Notes: generated by a model from the sequence alone, not told the origin. 35,640 nt of DNA from Streptococcus parasanguinis (GCA_018365265.1 JAGZKI010000024.1:1-35640), one strand, 5' to 3'. Positions 1-7,118 are shown, numbered from the stretch's first letter. Numbers and translations are program-made.

Positions 1-132
1 CCACCTCCGCACAGTTGAGTAGGGCTGTAAAAGCTGATGAAATCAGCGTAGTAGAGCCCACTCAACCACTGCGTCTTGCTCGACAATCCAAAAATAATTA
101 AGAGGCTAGGACTTTTGTCCCAGCCTCTTTTT
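1..132 (+). repeat. Dispersed three-hairpin repeat, copy 1 (5'-truncated by window edge)
   Basis: This is the right-hand two thirds of an element that also occurs at 13209-13382 and 35483-35640, all in the same orientation. It contains the GTTGAGT/ACTCAAC hairpin with an inner GCTGAT/ATCAGC stem, and ends in a terminator-like hairpin (GAGGCTAGGAC, TTTT loop, GTCCCAGCCTC, 102-127) followed by five T. Over the ~109 bases shared with the copy at the right edge I count two differences. It would terminate transcription entering from the left. I do not know a family name for it. Confidence 0.85.
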
Positions 133-264
133 ATGTAGCTTTTACAGAATAGAATAGTGATCCGTTGTGGGTAAAATCTATACTCTATCTCATGGTTTAG
201 TTCATTTATCACTAAATAAAAATATCATATAAATAAATTTTTTTTAAAAATAACAGGCCAGAGT
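133..264. other. A+T-rich intergenic stretch upstream of the butA promoter
   Basis: Between the repeat and the butA promoter there is no plausible gene. The stretch is rich in A and T, with runs such as the T8 near 240. I see no convincing open frame with a ribosome binding site, and no clear operator. Confidence 0.5.
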
Positions 265-293
265 TTGACACTTTTTTCACAAAGGAGTATACT
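265..293 (+). promoter_or_regulatory. butA promoter (consensus sigma-A)
   Basis: TTGACA at 265-270 and TATACT at 288-293 are separated by exactly 17 bases. This predicts a start near 300 and a ~105-base leader before butA. The leader contains an inverted repeat AGTTTTGG ... CCAAAACT (about 302-343). A small hairpin, GGTATC-GTT-GATACC, lies directly before the AAGGAGG ribosome binding site and could influence translation. TTCACAA just inside the spacer resembles half of a Rex site, but the other half is poor, so I do not call one. Confidence 0.75.
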
Positions 294-405
294 GTTAGCA
301 TAGTTTTGGAAGGAACTGATGATAGATTCACCCAAAACTAGTTGTCAACCCTTGCTGTTCTGATAGGAACGTTTGCTGGTATCGTTGATACCAAGGAGGA
401 ATCAT

Positions 406-1170
406 ATGTCTAAAGTAGCTATTGTCACAGGTGCTGGTCAAGGAATCGGTTTTGCAATCGCAAAACGTTTGGTGCAAGATGGCTTCAAGGTCGGAGTATT
501 GGACTACAATGCTGAAACAGCTGAAAAAGCAGTTGCTGAATTATCAGCAGATAATGCTTTTGCAGTCGTAGCTGATGTGTCTAAACAAGAAGAAGTGGCT
601 GCAGCTTTCCAAAAGGTTGTTGACCATTTTGGAGATTTGAATGTTGTCGTAAACAATGCAGGTGTTGCGCCAACTACACCACTTGATACAATTACTGAAG
701 AACAATTTACACGTACATTTGCTATTAATGTTGGTGGTGTGATTTGGGGTGCACAAGCGGCTCAAGCTCAGTTCAAAGCACTAGGTCATGGCGGAAAAAT
801 CATCAATGCAACTTCACAAGCAGGTGTTGTAGGTAACCCTAACTTGACTGTCTATGGTGGTACTAAATTTGCAGTTCGTGGTATCACTCAAACTTTGGCA
901 CGTGACTTGGCTGATTCAGGAATCACTGTCAATGCGTATGCACCAGGTATCGTTAAGACTCCAATGATGTTTGACATTGCTCATGAAGTAGGTAAGAACG
1001 CGGGTAAAGACGACGAATGGGGTATGCAAACATTCGCTAAAGATATCACTTTGAAACGTCTTTCAGAACCAGAAGATGTAGCAGCAGCGGTCAGCTTCCT
1101 TGCTGGACCTGATTCAAACTACATTACAGGACAAACCATTATCGTTGATGGTGGGATGCAGTTCCATTAA
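406..1170 (+). CDS. butA: (S)-acetoin-forming diacetyl reductase / 2,3-butanediol dehydrogenase (SDR)
   Basis: A 254-aa short-chain dehydrogenase that should reduce diacetyl to acetoin and acetoin to 2,3-butanediol with NADH, a redox sink in fermenting cocci. The Rossmann glycine motif TGAGQGIG is at residues 8-15 and NNAG at 83-86. The catalytic triad is S137, Y150 and K154 (YGGTK). Length and the MSKVAIVTGAGQGIG amino end match the ButA/BudC family. The start at 406 is chosen over an in-frame upstream one because AAGGAGG (393-399) sits at good spacing from it. The gene is monocistronic, with its own promoter at 265 and terminator at 1181. Stereospecificity cannot be read from sequence. Confidence 0.92.
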   Translation: MSKVAIVTGAGQGIGFAIAKRLVQDGFKVGVLDYNAETAEKAVAELSADNAFAVVADVSKQEEVAAAFQKVVDHFGDLNVVVNNAGVAPTTPLDTITEEQFTRTFAINVGGVIWGAQAAQAQFKALGHGGKIINATSQAGVVGNPNLTVYGGTKFAVRGITQTLARDLADSGITVNAYAPGIVKTPMMFDIAHEVGKNAGKDDEWGMQTFAKDITLKRLSEPEDVAAAVSFLAGPDSNYITGQTIIVDGGMQFH

Positions 1171-1180
1171 GATAATAAAT

Positions 1181-1213
1181 AGAGGTTGGGATCAACATCC
1201 TAACCTCTTATTT
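1181..1213 (+). terminator. Intrinsic terminator of butA
   Basis: The stem AGAGGTTgGGAT / ATCCtAACCTCT with a CAAC loop (1181-1208) is followed by TATTTT. It lies 10 bases after the butA stop and faces the rpmE2 terminator. Confidence 0.85.
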
Positions 1214-1242
1214 TGTGCGTTCACAATAAAAGAAACAGAGAT

Positions 1243-1278
1243 CAAAAAAACCACTCCCAAAAGGGAAGTGGTTTTGTG
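1243..1278 (-). terminator. Intrinsic terminator of rpmE2
   Basis: Read on the minus strand, a CCACTTCCC / GGGAGTGG stem with a TTTT loop and one bulge is followed by seven T. It lies just downstream of the rpmE2 stop. Confidence 0.85.
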
Positions 1279-1285
1279 TTGGTTC

Positions 1286-1528
1286 TTATTTGAGACCGTA
1301 TTTTTTGTTGAAACGATCCACACGTCCATCTGCTTGAGTGAACTTTTGACGTCCAGTGTAGAATGGGTGTGAGTCTGATGAAATTTCAACACGGATCAAT
1401 GGGTAAGTTTCACCTTCGAATTCAACTGTTTCGCTAGAGTATTTAGTTGAACCGCTGAGGAACTTGTAACCAGTAGTAGTGTCCATGAAGACAACAGGGC
1501 GATATTCTGGATGGATATCTTTTTTCAT
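1286..1528 (-). CDS. rpmE2: Large ribosomal subunit protein bL31, type B (zinc-independent)
   Basis: An 80-aa 50S protein located at the central protuberance and intersubunit bridge. The amino end MKKDIHPEYRPVVFMD and the carboxy block SDSHPFYTGRQK...DRFNKKYG are typical of bL31. It has no cysteine, so it is the type B form lacking the zinc ribbon. The frame extends 14 codons further upstream, but AAAGGA about 10 bases before the ATG at 1528 and the normal family length support 1528. In many bacteria type B L31 is zinc-regulated; I see no clear Zur operator here. Monocistronic, convergent with butA. Confidence 0.95.
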   Translation of the reverse strand: MKKDIHPEYRPVVFMDTTTGYKFLSGSTKYSSETVEFEGETYPLIRVEISSDSHPFYTGRQKFTQADGRVDRFNKKYGLK

Positions 1529-1647
1529 TTTGCAATATTTCCTTTCTGCCATGGTCTCTTTCCGAGCCATAGATTGTTACTAAGCTAGTTTACCAAATTT
1601 CCAGGATCTTGACAAGTATTTTCACTAATTTTATTTAAAATAATGAT

Positions 1648-1677
1648 CAAAAAAATCACCCTGGCTAAGCCAAGGTG
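1648..1677 (-). terminator. Intrinsic terminator of the 1690-2274 gene
   Basis: On the minus strand CACCTTGGC-TTA-GCCAGGGTG is followed by a run of T. The stem is nine pairs including one G-T. Confidence 0.85.
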
Positions 1678-1689
1678 AATCTAATATTA

Positions 1690-2274
1690 TTATTGTTCAG
1701 ATTGATTTGGATCTTTTGGTGCTTCAACTGGTTGATCAGCTTGTCCTTCAGTGTGTTCGTGTGTTTCTTTTTTGATTTCATCTACAGCAGTTTTTACAGT
1801 AGAAGTTGTCACGCGTCCAACAGATTGGGCAAATCCTTTACCAGATTCAGCAAGTTCTTCGAAGGTTCCTTTTGTGATTTTACCACCTGACATGGCCAAG
1901 AGACCAGTTACAACAATAGCGATTGATGCAATTAAAGCAAGGATCAAACCAAAGCCAATTGAAACGCCATAACCATTGAAGTTAACAGCATATTTGTTTA
2001 CACCAAATAGATCGATCAATGTTACGATAGTTGAGAGAGCCCCTGATACGATAACACCAATTGCAAAACCTTTTGGTAGTGAAGATTTCACATCGTTCAA
2101 GCAAGCAAGGACAATCGCAACGACTGCGAAGATAATAACGAACCATCCATCTCCGTGAAGGCCATTCCAGCTGTATGAACCAAAGGCACCAGCATTAAGG
2201 CTTGCCCATGGCAAGAAAGAGCTAAGAATCGCTACCGCAGCAGAGATAATGATAAACAAACGATTTTTTTCCAT
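1690..2274 (-). CDS. Hypothetical four-helix membrane protein with charged C-terminal tail
   Basis: A 194-aa protein that I cannot assign to a function. Four hydrophobic segments are visible, at about residues 6-26, 43-62, 70-92 and 103-128. A roughly 60-residue hydrophilic tail follows, rich in E, K, Q and P and ending PKDPNQSEQ. This matches small streptococcal membrane proteins of unknown role. The ATG at 2274 has AAGGAG at good spacing. It is a single-gene unit with its own terminator, between rpmE2 and the DHH phosphodiesterase gene. The tail is probably cytoplasmic given an even number of helices, which is inference. Confidence 0.75.
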   Translation of the reverse strand: MEKNRLFIIISAAVAILSSFLPWASLNAGAFGSYSWNGLHGDGWFVIIFAVVAIVLACLNDVKSSLPKGFAIGVIVSGALSTIVTLIDLFGVNKYAVNFNGYGVSIGFGLILALIASIAIVVTGLLAMSGGKITKGTFEELAESGKGFAQSVGRVTTSTVKTAVDEIKKETHEHTEGQADQPVEAPKDPNQSEQ

Positions 2275-2346
2275 AATAAGTCTCCTTAAAATTTATTAGC
2301 TTTATTTTACCATAAGAAATATCAAATGAAAACCCATGACCAAGAT

Positions 2347-2378
2347 AAAAAGGCTGAGAAACCGTTCTCAGCCTTCGT
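2347..2378 (-). terminator. Terminator overlapping the DHH phosphodiesterase stop codon
   Basis: AAGGCTGAGAA / TTCTCAGCCTT with an ACCG/CGGT loop (2350-2375), followed on the minus strand by five T. The stop codon of the upstream gene (2368-2370) lies inside the stem, so the hairpin forms partly from coding sequence. Confidence 0.85.
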
Positions 2379-3312
2379 TCGTGCGAGCCACTTCTTGTAG
2401 CTCTTTGTAGATTTTGTCGTTTTCCTCAAGAGAGTAGGAGTTGGCTCCACTAGCTAGTGGATGGCCACCACCATTATGACGTTTGGCAATTTCGTTGATC
2501 ACTTTTCGTTTGCTACGCATCCGGACACGGAAGTGACCGTCGGCCTGCTCGACAAAGATAGCCCAGACAGACACGGTATCAATGCGCCCAGGTGCCCCAA
2601 CAATTGCAGCAGTCTCTGAATCCCGTAGATCAAATTTCTTCAAGAGCTCTTGTGTCAAGGTCACACGCGCAGCACCATGTTCATCGATCTCAAGATGGTC
2701 ATAGACATAGCCTTGAAGCTTAGCTGTTTTGAGATTGATCGTATCCATCTGACGAGCAAGGGCTGTAAAATCAAAGGGAATGCTACGAAGATAGGCAGCC
2801 AGCTCGAAAGTTCGAGTCGAAGTAGCAGGATAAAGGAAGCGACCTGTATCGCCGACAATCCCAGCATAGAGAAGACGCGCAGAACTTACAGGAAGTTCAA
2901 GATCCAATTCCTTAGCAAAAAGTGCAATCAACTCACTGGTAGAGCTAGACTCAGTATCGACCCAGAGCAGATCTCCATAAGCATCGTCATTTGGGTGGTG
3001 GTCGATCTTGATCAGGAAATCACCGTTCGTATAGCGCTTGTCATCGATGCGGGGAGTATTAGCCGTATCACAGACAATCACCAAAGCTCCAGCATAGTCC
3101 TCATCTTTGACTTCATCCATTTCAGCAAGCCAAGTCAAGGTCGGTTCATCATAGCCAGTTGCCAAGACCCGCTTTTGAGGGAAGTGCGCACGCAGGAGAT
3201 CCCGCAAGCCCACCTGGCTACCAATCGCATCCGGATCCGGATTCTGATGACGGTGGATAATAATCGTGTCATAAGCTTGAATCTTTTCAAGAATTTCATT
3301 CATTACGTTCAT
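2368..3312 (-). CDS. pde2: DHH/DHHA1 phosphoesterase (NrnA / Pde2 type: nanoRNA, pApA and pAp hydrolysis)
   Basis: A 314-aa cytoplasmic phosphoesterase. HRHQNPDPDAIGS (20-32), the aspartate in CDTANTP (82) and the DHH triad (104-106) form the manganese-binding DHH domain. GGGHPLASG (281-289) is the substrate-binding motif of the DHHA1 domain. Stand-alone DHH-DHHA1 proteins of this size are NrnA or streptococcal Pde2. The latter degrades pApA, the linear product of c-di-AMP, to AMP; NrnA also acts on short RNA and pAp. No membrane or PAS/GGDEF part is present, so it is not GdpP. The start at 3312 has GAGG six bases upstream; an in-frame ATG nine bases downstream is less well placed. The symbol follows pneumococcal usage and is inferred. 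Confidence 0.88.
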   Translation of the reverse strand: MNVMNEILEKIQAYDTIIIHRHQNPDPDAIGSQVGLRDLLRAHFPQKRVLATGYDEPTLTWLAEMDEVKDEDYAGALVIVCDTANTPRIDDKRYTNGDFLIKIDHHPNDDAYGDLLWVDTESSSTSELIALFAKELDLELPVSSARLLYAGIVGDTGRFLYPATSTRTFELAAYLRSIPFDFTALARQMDTINLKTAKLQGYVYDHLEIDEHGAARVTLTQELLKKFDLRDSETAAIVGAPGRIDTVSVWAIFVEQADGHFRVRMRSKRKVINEIAKRHNGGGHPLASGANSYSLEENDKIYKELQEVARTNEG

Positions 3313-3422
3313 ACATTACCTCATTTTCTCTGTCAATTTTAACATAAGAAAGGCCCATCCAGCAAGCATTTATCACTAATTAGGAGCTATGGAAGCGGTT
3401 TTACAGAAGTTCATTATTTTGG

Positions 3423-3428
3423 TAGAAT
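3423..3428 (+). promoter_or_regulatory. Extended -10 promoter abutting the 3437 gene (leaderless-type)
   Basis: TTGGTAGAAT gives an extended -10 (TG-G-TAGAAT, hexamer 3423-3428). Standard geometry puts the start near 3435, two bases before the ATG at 3437. The 4209 promoter of the paralogue has the same arrangement, except that its extended TG is lost. Confidence 0.55.
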
Positions 3429-3436
3429 GGATGGAT

Positions 3437-4126
3437 ATGATGAAAGAAATCAAACAATCAGCTAAAAGAAAACGATGGTTAGAATTTCCAAAAACAATTG
3501 TAGTAGTGTTGATCGTAATGCTTATTGCAGTATTCCTAAGTAGTTGTAGTAACAATCAACCGGCATTGAATGTTTTAAAGAAAAAGCAATTTATTATGAT
3601 TAAAATGGGAGATTCTACCGATGAGCATTTTGAGGTTGGGTTGGACCTTGAGAAAAAGGAATATTACTATAATGATGAAACTGCAGTGAAAGACGATACA
3701 GTTTATGGTGGATATAAAGAGGACTGGGATCGTAAACAGTATTACAAATCTGCTGTAAATGAAGAATTATCATCAGTTCTATTAAGTAAGAAAATTACTA
3801 CTGATGAAATTAAGAAGTCCAACTATCAAATTACTGGCTCACCGAAAAGATTTGTGGATGAAAAATTGATGAAAGAGGGATATCCGCCAGAATTTGAGGC
3901 GATTTATTTAAATAAAAAACTTCAATTCACCAAGGTTTGTATCACCTACAACAAAGAATTTCTACCAACAAAAATTGAGTGGTACTATAAGGGTGAAGAA
4001 GGACTAAAATGGTATACTTGGCGTACCTACTCTTACCCATTTAAAAATAAGGCTGATTTTGATAAGAAATTGGATGAAGAAATCAAAGATATTAAAGAAA
4101 TTCAAATGGAAAATGAGGGCGATTAA
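3437..4126 (+). CDS. Putative lipoprotein, paralogue 1 of a tandem pair (family C)
   Basis: About 229 aa; function not recognised. A long basic amino end (KEIKQSAKRKRW) precedes a hydrophobic stretch ending in a lipobox LSSC. The cysteine is about residue 37 from this start, so the protein is probably lipidated and extracytoplasmic. The carboxy half shares a strong block with the next gene: FTKVCITYN, EWYYKG, GLKWYTW, YPFKNK, FDKKLDEEI. Three in-frame ATGs exist (3431, 3437, 3440). I take 3437 because the predicted transcription start lies at about 3435 and no clear Shine-Dalgarno is present. The gene is A+T-rich compared with its neighbours and sits between two core genes, which suggests an accessory insertion. 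Confidence 0.7.
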   Translation: MMKEIKQSAKRKRWLEFPKTIVVVLIVMLIAVFLSSCSNNQPALNVLKKKQFIMIKMGDSTDEHFEVGLDLEKKEYYYNDETAVKDDTVYGGYKEDWDRKQYYKSAVNEELSSVLLSKKITTDEIKKSNYQITGSPKRFVDEKLMKEGYPPEFEAIYLNKKLQFTKVCITYNKEFLPTKIEWYYKGEEGLKWYTWRTYSYPFKNKADFDKKLDEEIKDIKEIQMENEGD

Positions 4127-4137
4127 CCTCTTATTGA

Positions 4138-4173
4138 AATAAAGCTGAGCTTATATAAGGCCCAGCTTTATTG
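4138..4173 (+). terminator. Terminator-like hairpin after paralogue 1
   Basis: AATAAAGCTG ... CAGCTTTATT (4138-4147 / 4163-4172) with further G-C pairs inside and a short T-containing tail. It separates the two tandem paralogues into separate transcripts. Confidence 0.6.
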
Positions 4174-4208
4174 TTAGGAATACTCTTTCTTTTAAATGGA
4201 TATTTAGG

Positions 4209-4214
4209 TAGAAT
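4209..4214 (+). promoter_or_regulatory. -10 element of paralogue 2
   Basis: TAGAAT at 4209-4214, followed by the same GGATG-ATATGATGAAAGAAAT context as upstream of paralogue 1. The predicted start is near 4221, two bases before the ATG at 4223. The bases before it (TTAGG) lack the extended TG. Confidence 0.45.
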
Positions 4215-4222
4215 GGATGAAT

Positions 4223-4921
4223 ATGATGAAAGAAATTAAAAATAGACCATTCAGTTCGAAAGTCTTTCTAGTTGCTTTGTCTCTAGTAGTTGTTGCTAGT
4301 ATTTTCATAGCCGTCCAGATTGGTAAGATTGGTAAGGATTCAAAATTCATATTAGAACAACAGCGGTTTATTGTTGTGGATGATTCGGACGATAAAAATT
4401 TATATCGATCTTATTTTGAGAATGGCTATGACTTAAGGAGCAATAATTCTTATAGTAAAACTCAAGTAGTAGTAAAAAATGGGAAAAAATATGGTAGTTA
4501 TTCAGACGAAAAACCATCCGATAGGTATCATAGAGACTTATACCGAAATATTACTTCCGCAATTCTGAACTTAAAAGTTTCGAAGGTAGAGATCGAAAAA
4601 TCAAACTTTATTATTGAGCGAGATCCGAAATCGTTGATTACTAAATCTCTAGTGAAGGAAGGGAAGACTCCTGATTTTGAAGCCAAAGTTATAAATAAAA
4701 AGAATCAATTTTCCAAAGTTCGGATCACCTATAATCAAGATTATTTACCGATCAAACTTGAATGGTATTTTAAAGGGAAAGATGGGTTGAAGTGGTATAC
4801 CTGGAGCCGTTTTTCATATCCATATAAGACTGAATCTGAATTTAATAAAAAACTGGATGAAGAAATCCAGCGTATTAAAGATATTAAAGAGGAGTACGAG
4901 TTGGAGAAGGAAAACGGATAA
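4223..4921 (+). CDS. Putative membrane-anchored envelope protein, paralogue 2 of the tandem pair (family C)
   Basis: About 232 aa, clearly paralogous to the preceding gene, with shared FSKVRITYN, EWYFKG, GLKWYTW and FNKKLDEEI blocks. A hydrophobic segment lies at about residues 14-36 (FLVALSLVVVASIFIAV). The lipobox cysteine of paralogue 1 is missing, so this copy is most likely held by an uncleaved transmembrane anchor rather than a lipid. Function not recognised. The start is taken at 4223 by analogy with paralogue 1; 4217 and 4226 are alternatives. The carboxy end (EEYELEKENG) differs from paralogue 1 (EIQMENEGD). The lost ending reappears as a remnant downstream. Confidence 0.7.
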   Translation: MMKEIKNRPFSSKVFLVALSLVVVASIFIAVQIGKIGKDSKFILEQQRFIVVDDSDDKNLYRSYFENGYDLRSNNSYSKTQVVVKNGKKYGSYSDEKPSDRYHRDLYRNITSAILNLKVSKVEIEKSNFIIERDPKSLITKSLVKEGKTPDFEAKVINKKNQFSKVRITYNQDYLPIKLEWYFKGKDGLKWYTWSRFSYPYKTESEFNKKLDEEIQRIKDIKEEYELEKENG

Positions 4922-4931
4922 AAATTGAACG

Positions 4932-4967
4932 ATTAAAGCAATTCAAGAAGAAAACAAGGGCGATTAG
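4932..4967 (+). pseudogene. Ghost 3' end of a third family C paralogue
   Basis: Read in the frame starting at 4932, this gives IKAIQEENKGD followed by TAG. Paralogue 1 ends IKEIQMENEGD followed by TAA. The match is short (8 of 11 residues) but falls exactly at a stop codon and just behind paralogue 2. The simplest reading is unequal recombination or deletion between tandem copies that left one gene's tail. Moderate certainty only. Confidence 0.45.
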
Positions 4968-5047
4968 GTTGAATCGGTCCAATTTCTTGAAACGTGTCCC
5001 TTCTTTCATCTTCTTGGGAAAGGTTTCGTGCAAAATGCTTGAAAAAG

Positions 5048-5056
5048 TGATATAAT
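5048..5056 (+). promoter_or_regulatory. Flavodoxin promoter (extended -10)
   Basis: TGATATAAT at 5048-5056 is a perfect extended -10 (TG, A, TATAAT). No good -35 hexamer is visible 17 bases upstream, as is common with extended -10 promoters. The leader is about 20 bases and contains GGGAGGAA. Confidence 0.7.
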
Positions 5057-5083
5057 ACGGGAAATAGCTTTTGGGAGGAAATT

Positions 5084-5527
5084 ATGACTGTAGCGAAGAT
5101 TGTTTTTGCTAGTATGACTGGAAATACTGAAGAAATTGCTGATATCGTAGCGGACAAATTCCGTGATCTTGGTGTCGAAGTAGATGTGGATGAATGTACA
5201 ACTGTGGATGCGGAGGACTTCCTTGATGCAGATATCGCGGTGGTAGCGACTTATACCTACGGCGATGGAGAGCTTCCAGATGAGATCCAAGATTTCTACG
5301 AAGATTTGGCTGGCCTTGATCTTAAAGGCAAACTTTACGGTGTTGTAGGATCAGGGGATACCTTCTACGATGAATTCTGTAAAGCAGTTGATGATTTCGA
5401 CCGTTGCTTCGCTGCGACGGGTGCTGAAAAAGGTTCTGAAAATGTCAAAGTTGATTTGTCTGCAGAAGATGAAGACATTGAAAAATTAGAAGCCTTTGCG
5501 GAAGAACTCGTAGCTAAAGCAAATTAA
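5084..5527 (+). CDS. fld: Flavodoxin (FMN electron carrier)
   Basis: A 147-aa short-chain flavodoxin. The FMN-phosphate loop SMTGNTEE (10-17) is at the amino end. An aromatic loop, TYTYGDGELPDE, and GVVGSGDTFYDEFC cradle the isoalloxazine ring. The protein is strongly acidic, as expected of an electron carrier docking with basic reductases. It has an extended -10 promoter, and GGGAGG sits seven bases before the ATG. It is followed after about 60 bases by the chorismate mutase gene, an arrangement I recall in streptococci. The physiological partner cannot be told from this window. Confidence 0.93.
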   Translation: MTVAKIVFASMTGNTEEIADIVADKFRDLGVEVDVDECTTVDAEDFLDADIAVVATYTYGDGELPDEIQDFYEDLAGLDLKGKLYGVVGSGDTFYDEFCKAVDDFDRCFAATGAEKGSENVKVDLSAEDEDIEKLEAFAEELVAKAN

Positions 5528-5590
5528 TGACAAAGAGGCTTGATCGATGGATTACAGCCTCGATTTATATCCAAAATAAAGAGGAGACAC

Positions 5591-5863
5591 ATGGATTTAG
5601 ATCAGATTCGTAAGGACATTGACCAGATCGATCAAGAGCTTGTAGCCTTGCTGGAAAAACGGATGGTTTGTGTCGGTCAGATTATAGAATATAAAGAGCA
5701 GCAGGGCCTACCTGTGCTCGATCAGAGAAGGGAAAGAGAGGTGCTTGAGAAAGTCGGCTCTCTCGTGACGGATGAGCAGTATCGTGCGACTATTCAAGCT
5801 CAGTTTCAAGATTTAATGGCGCGTTCTAGAGACTACCAAGAGGAGGTGAGGGCGCGTGACTAG
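5591..5863 (+). CDS. Chorismate mutase, AroQ type
   Basis: A 90-aa all-helical AroQ-fold chorismate mutase, converting chorismate to prephenate for Phe and Tyr synthesis. Diagnostic residues lie in MDLDQIRKDIDQIDQELVALL (helix 1 arginine), LLEKRM, and YKEQQGLPVLDQRREREVL (conserved K, R and E). The open frame extends upstream to 5540, but GAGGAGA directly before the ATG at 5591 and the family's usual beginning fix the start. The stop overlaps the GTG start of the ClC gene by eight bases, so the two are probably translationally coupled. Confidence 0.9.
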   Translation: MDLDQIRKDIDQIDQELVALLEKRMVCVGQIIEYKEQQGLPVLDQRREREVLEKVGSLVTDEQYRATIQAQFQDLMARSRDYQEEVRARD

Positions 5864-7073
5864 TCTATCGATCAAGCAAAAAGCACAACAGTATGTGGTC
5901 CTAACAGGGATGGCCCTTTTCATCGGTCTCTTGGTCGGTGCCATTGACATGATTTTTGGTCAAGGATTGCTCCTGATCGGAGATTTCCGAAGCCAGCACT
6001 GGCCCTTGATTCTTTTCCTGGCCTTAGCAGGGCTTGTCATCGTTTATCTTTATAAACGTTTTGGTGGGAAGGCTTCAAAAGGGATGGGGTTGATCTTTGA
6101 TGTCGGGCATGCGCGTGAGGAAAAAATCCCCTTGGTCTTGGTGCCTTTGATCATGCTGACGACCTGGATGAGCCATCTCTTTGGTGGTTCGGTCGGTCGG
6201 GAAGGTGTAGCAGTCCAGATCGGTGCGACCCTTTCGCATCGTTTTGCCCGTCATATTAAGATTCCAGATGCTTCGCGTATTTTTCTCATGACCGGGATGG
6301 CAGCTGGTTTTGCGGGGCTCTTTCAGACGCCACTCGCAGCAACCTTCTTTGCCCTTGAAGTCTTGACAGTTGGGGAGTTGCAGTTGATGGCTCTCTATCC
6401 AGCGCTCATTGCCTCAATCGTGGCTAGCTTCACCTCTCATGCCCTTGGCTTGGAGAAATTTGCTGTGCCACTAAGAGAAACGCTGAGCTGGACACCAGAG
6501 ACCTTGATTAAAGTCGCCCTTCTTGGACTGGCTTTTGGCCTCGCTGGGAAACTCTTTGCTGTTAGCCTTTCCTGGTTGAAGAAAACCGTCGCTCAAGTCT
6601 TGCCTAATCCTTATATCCGGATTGCCCTTATAGGGGCTGGACTCAGCTTGGTCCTCTTGACCCTCCAGCTGACCAAAGTCGGCACTTATAGTGGACTTGG
6701 AACCAATCTGATTGATGTAGCTTTTCATCAGGGGAGTGCCCATAGTTATGACTGGATCTTGAAGCTCCTCTTTACCGTGGTGACCATCTCAGCTGGATAC
6801 CAAGGGGGAGAAGTGACACCGCTCTTTGCGATCGGAGCTACGCTTGGAGTCTTTCTCGCTCCTATGCTGGGCTTACCAGTCTTAGTCGTGGCCGCTATTG
6901 GTTATGCCAGTGTCTTTGGCAGTGCGACGACGACCTTGCTCGCACCGATCTTGATCGGAGGAGAAGTCTTTGGCTATGCCAATCTGCCATTCTTTGTCAT
7001 TGCTTGTGCCATCGCCTATTGCCTACCAAAAGAGTGGAGCATTTATTCCGGTCAAAAAGTTGCGAAAAAGTAG
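5856..7073 (+). CDS. eriC: ClC-family antiporter, probably CLC-F (fluoride/proton) type
   Basis: A 405-aa polytopic ClC protein. GGSVGREGV (110-118) carries the gating glutamate E116. The first ion-filter motif is KGMGLI (75-80), with methionine where chloride-type ClCs have the GSGIP serine. The later filter segment is GYQGGEVTP (314-322). A methionine filter and GEVTP are features I associate with the CLC-F fluoride/proton antiporters. From memory, ClC genes lying between chorismate mutase and rplS in S. mutans are linked to fluoride tolerance. Start is GTG at 5856 behind GAGGAGGTGAG, overlapping the chorismate mutase gene. Fluoride selectivity is inferred; no fluoride riboswitch was recognised upstream. 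Confidence 0.85.
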   Translation: MTSLSIKQKAQQYVVLTGMALFIGLLVGAIDMIFGQGLLLIGDFRSQHWPLILFLALAGLVIVYLYKRFGGKASKGMGLIFDVGHAREEKIPLVLVPLIMLTTWMSHLFGGSVGREGVAVQIGATLSHRFARHIKIPDASRIFLMTGMAAGFAGLFQTPLAATFFALEVLTVGELQLMALYPALIASIVASFTSHALGLEKFAVPLRETLSWTPETLIKVALLGLAFGLAGKLFAVSLSWLKKTVAQVLPNPYIRIALIGAGLSLVLLTLQLTKVGTYSGLGTNLIDVAFHQGSAHSYDWILKLLFTVVTISAGYQGGEVTPLFAIGATLGVFLAPMLGLPVLVVAAIGYASVFGSATTTLLAPILIGGEVFGYANLPFFVIACAIAYCLPKEWSIYSGQKVAKK

Positions 7074-7083
7074 AGAAAAGAGC

Positions 7084-7112
7084 TTTACAAACCTGAAATT
7101 ATCTGATATGAT
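7084..7112 (+). promoter_or_regulatory. rplS promoter
   Basis: TTTACA at 7084-7089 and TATGAT at 7107-7112, spacer 17. The predicted start near 7119 leaves a ~78-base leader. Confidence 0.75.
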
Positions 7113-7118
7113 AGTTTC

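Noticed and set aside
265..293. Rex operator at the butA promoter
   Set aside because: Only one half (TTCACAA) fits; the opposite half TTGACAC is a poor match and also serves as the -35.
1100..1372. Plus-strand frame across the butA end and rpmE2
   Set aside because: It spans two terminators and runs antisense to the L31 gene.
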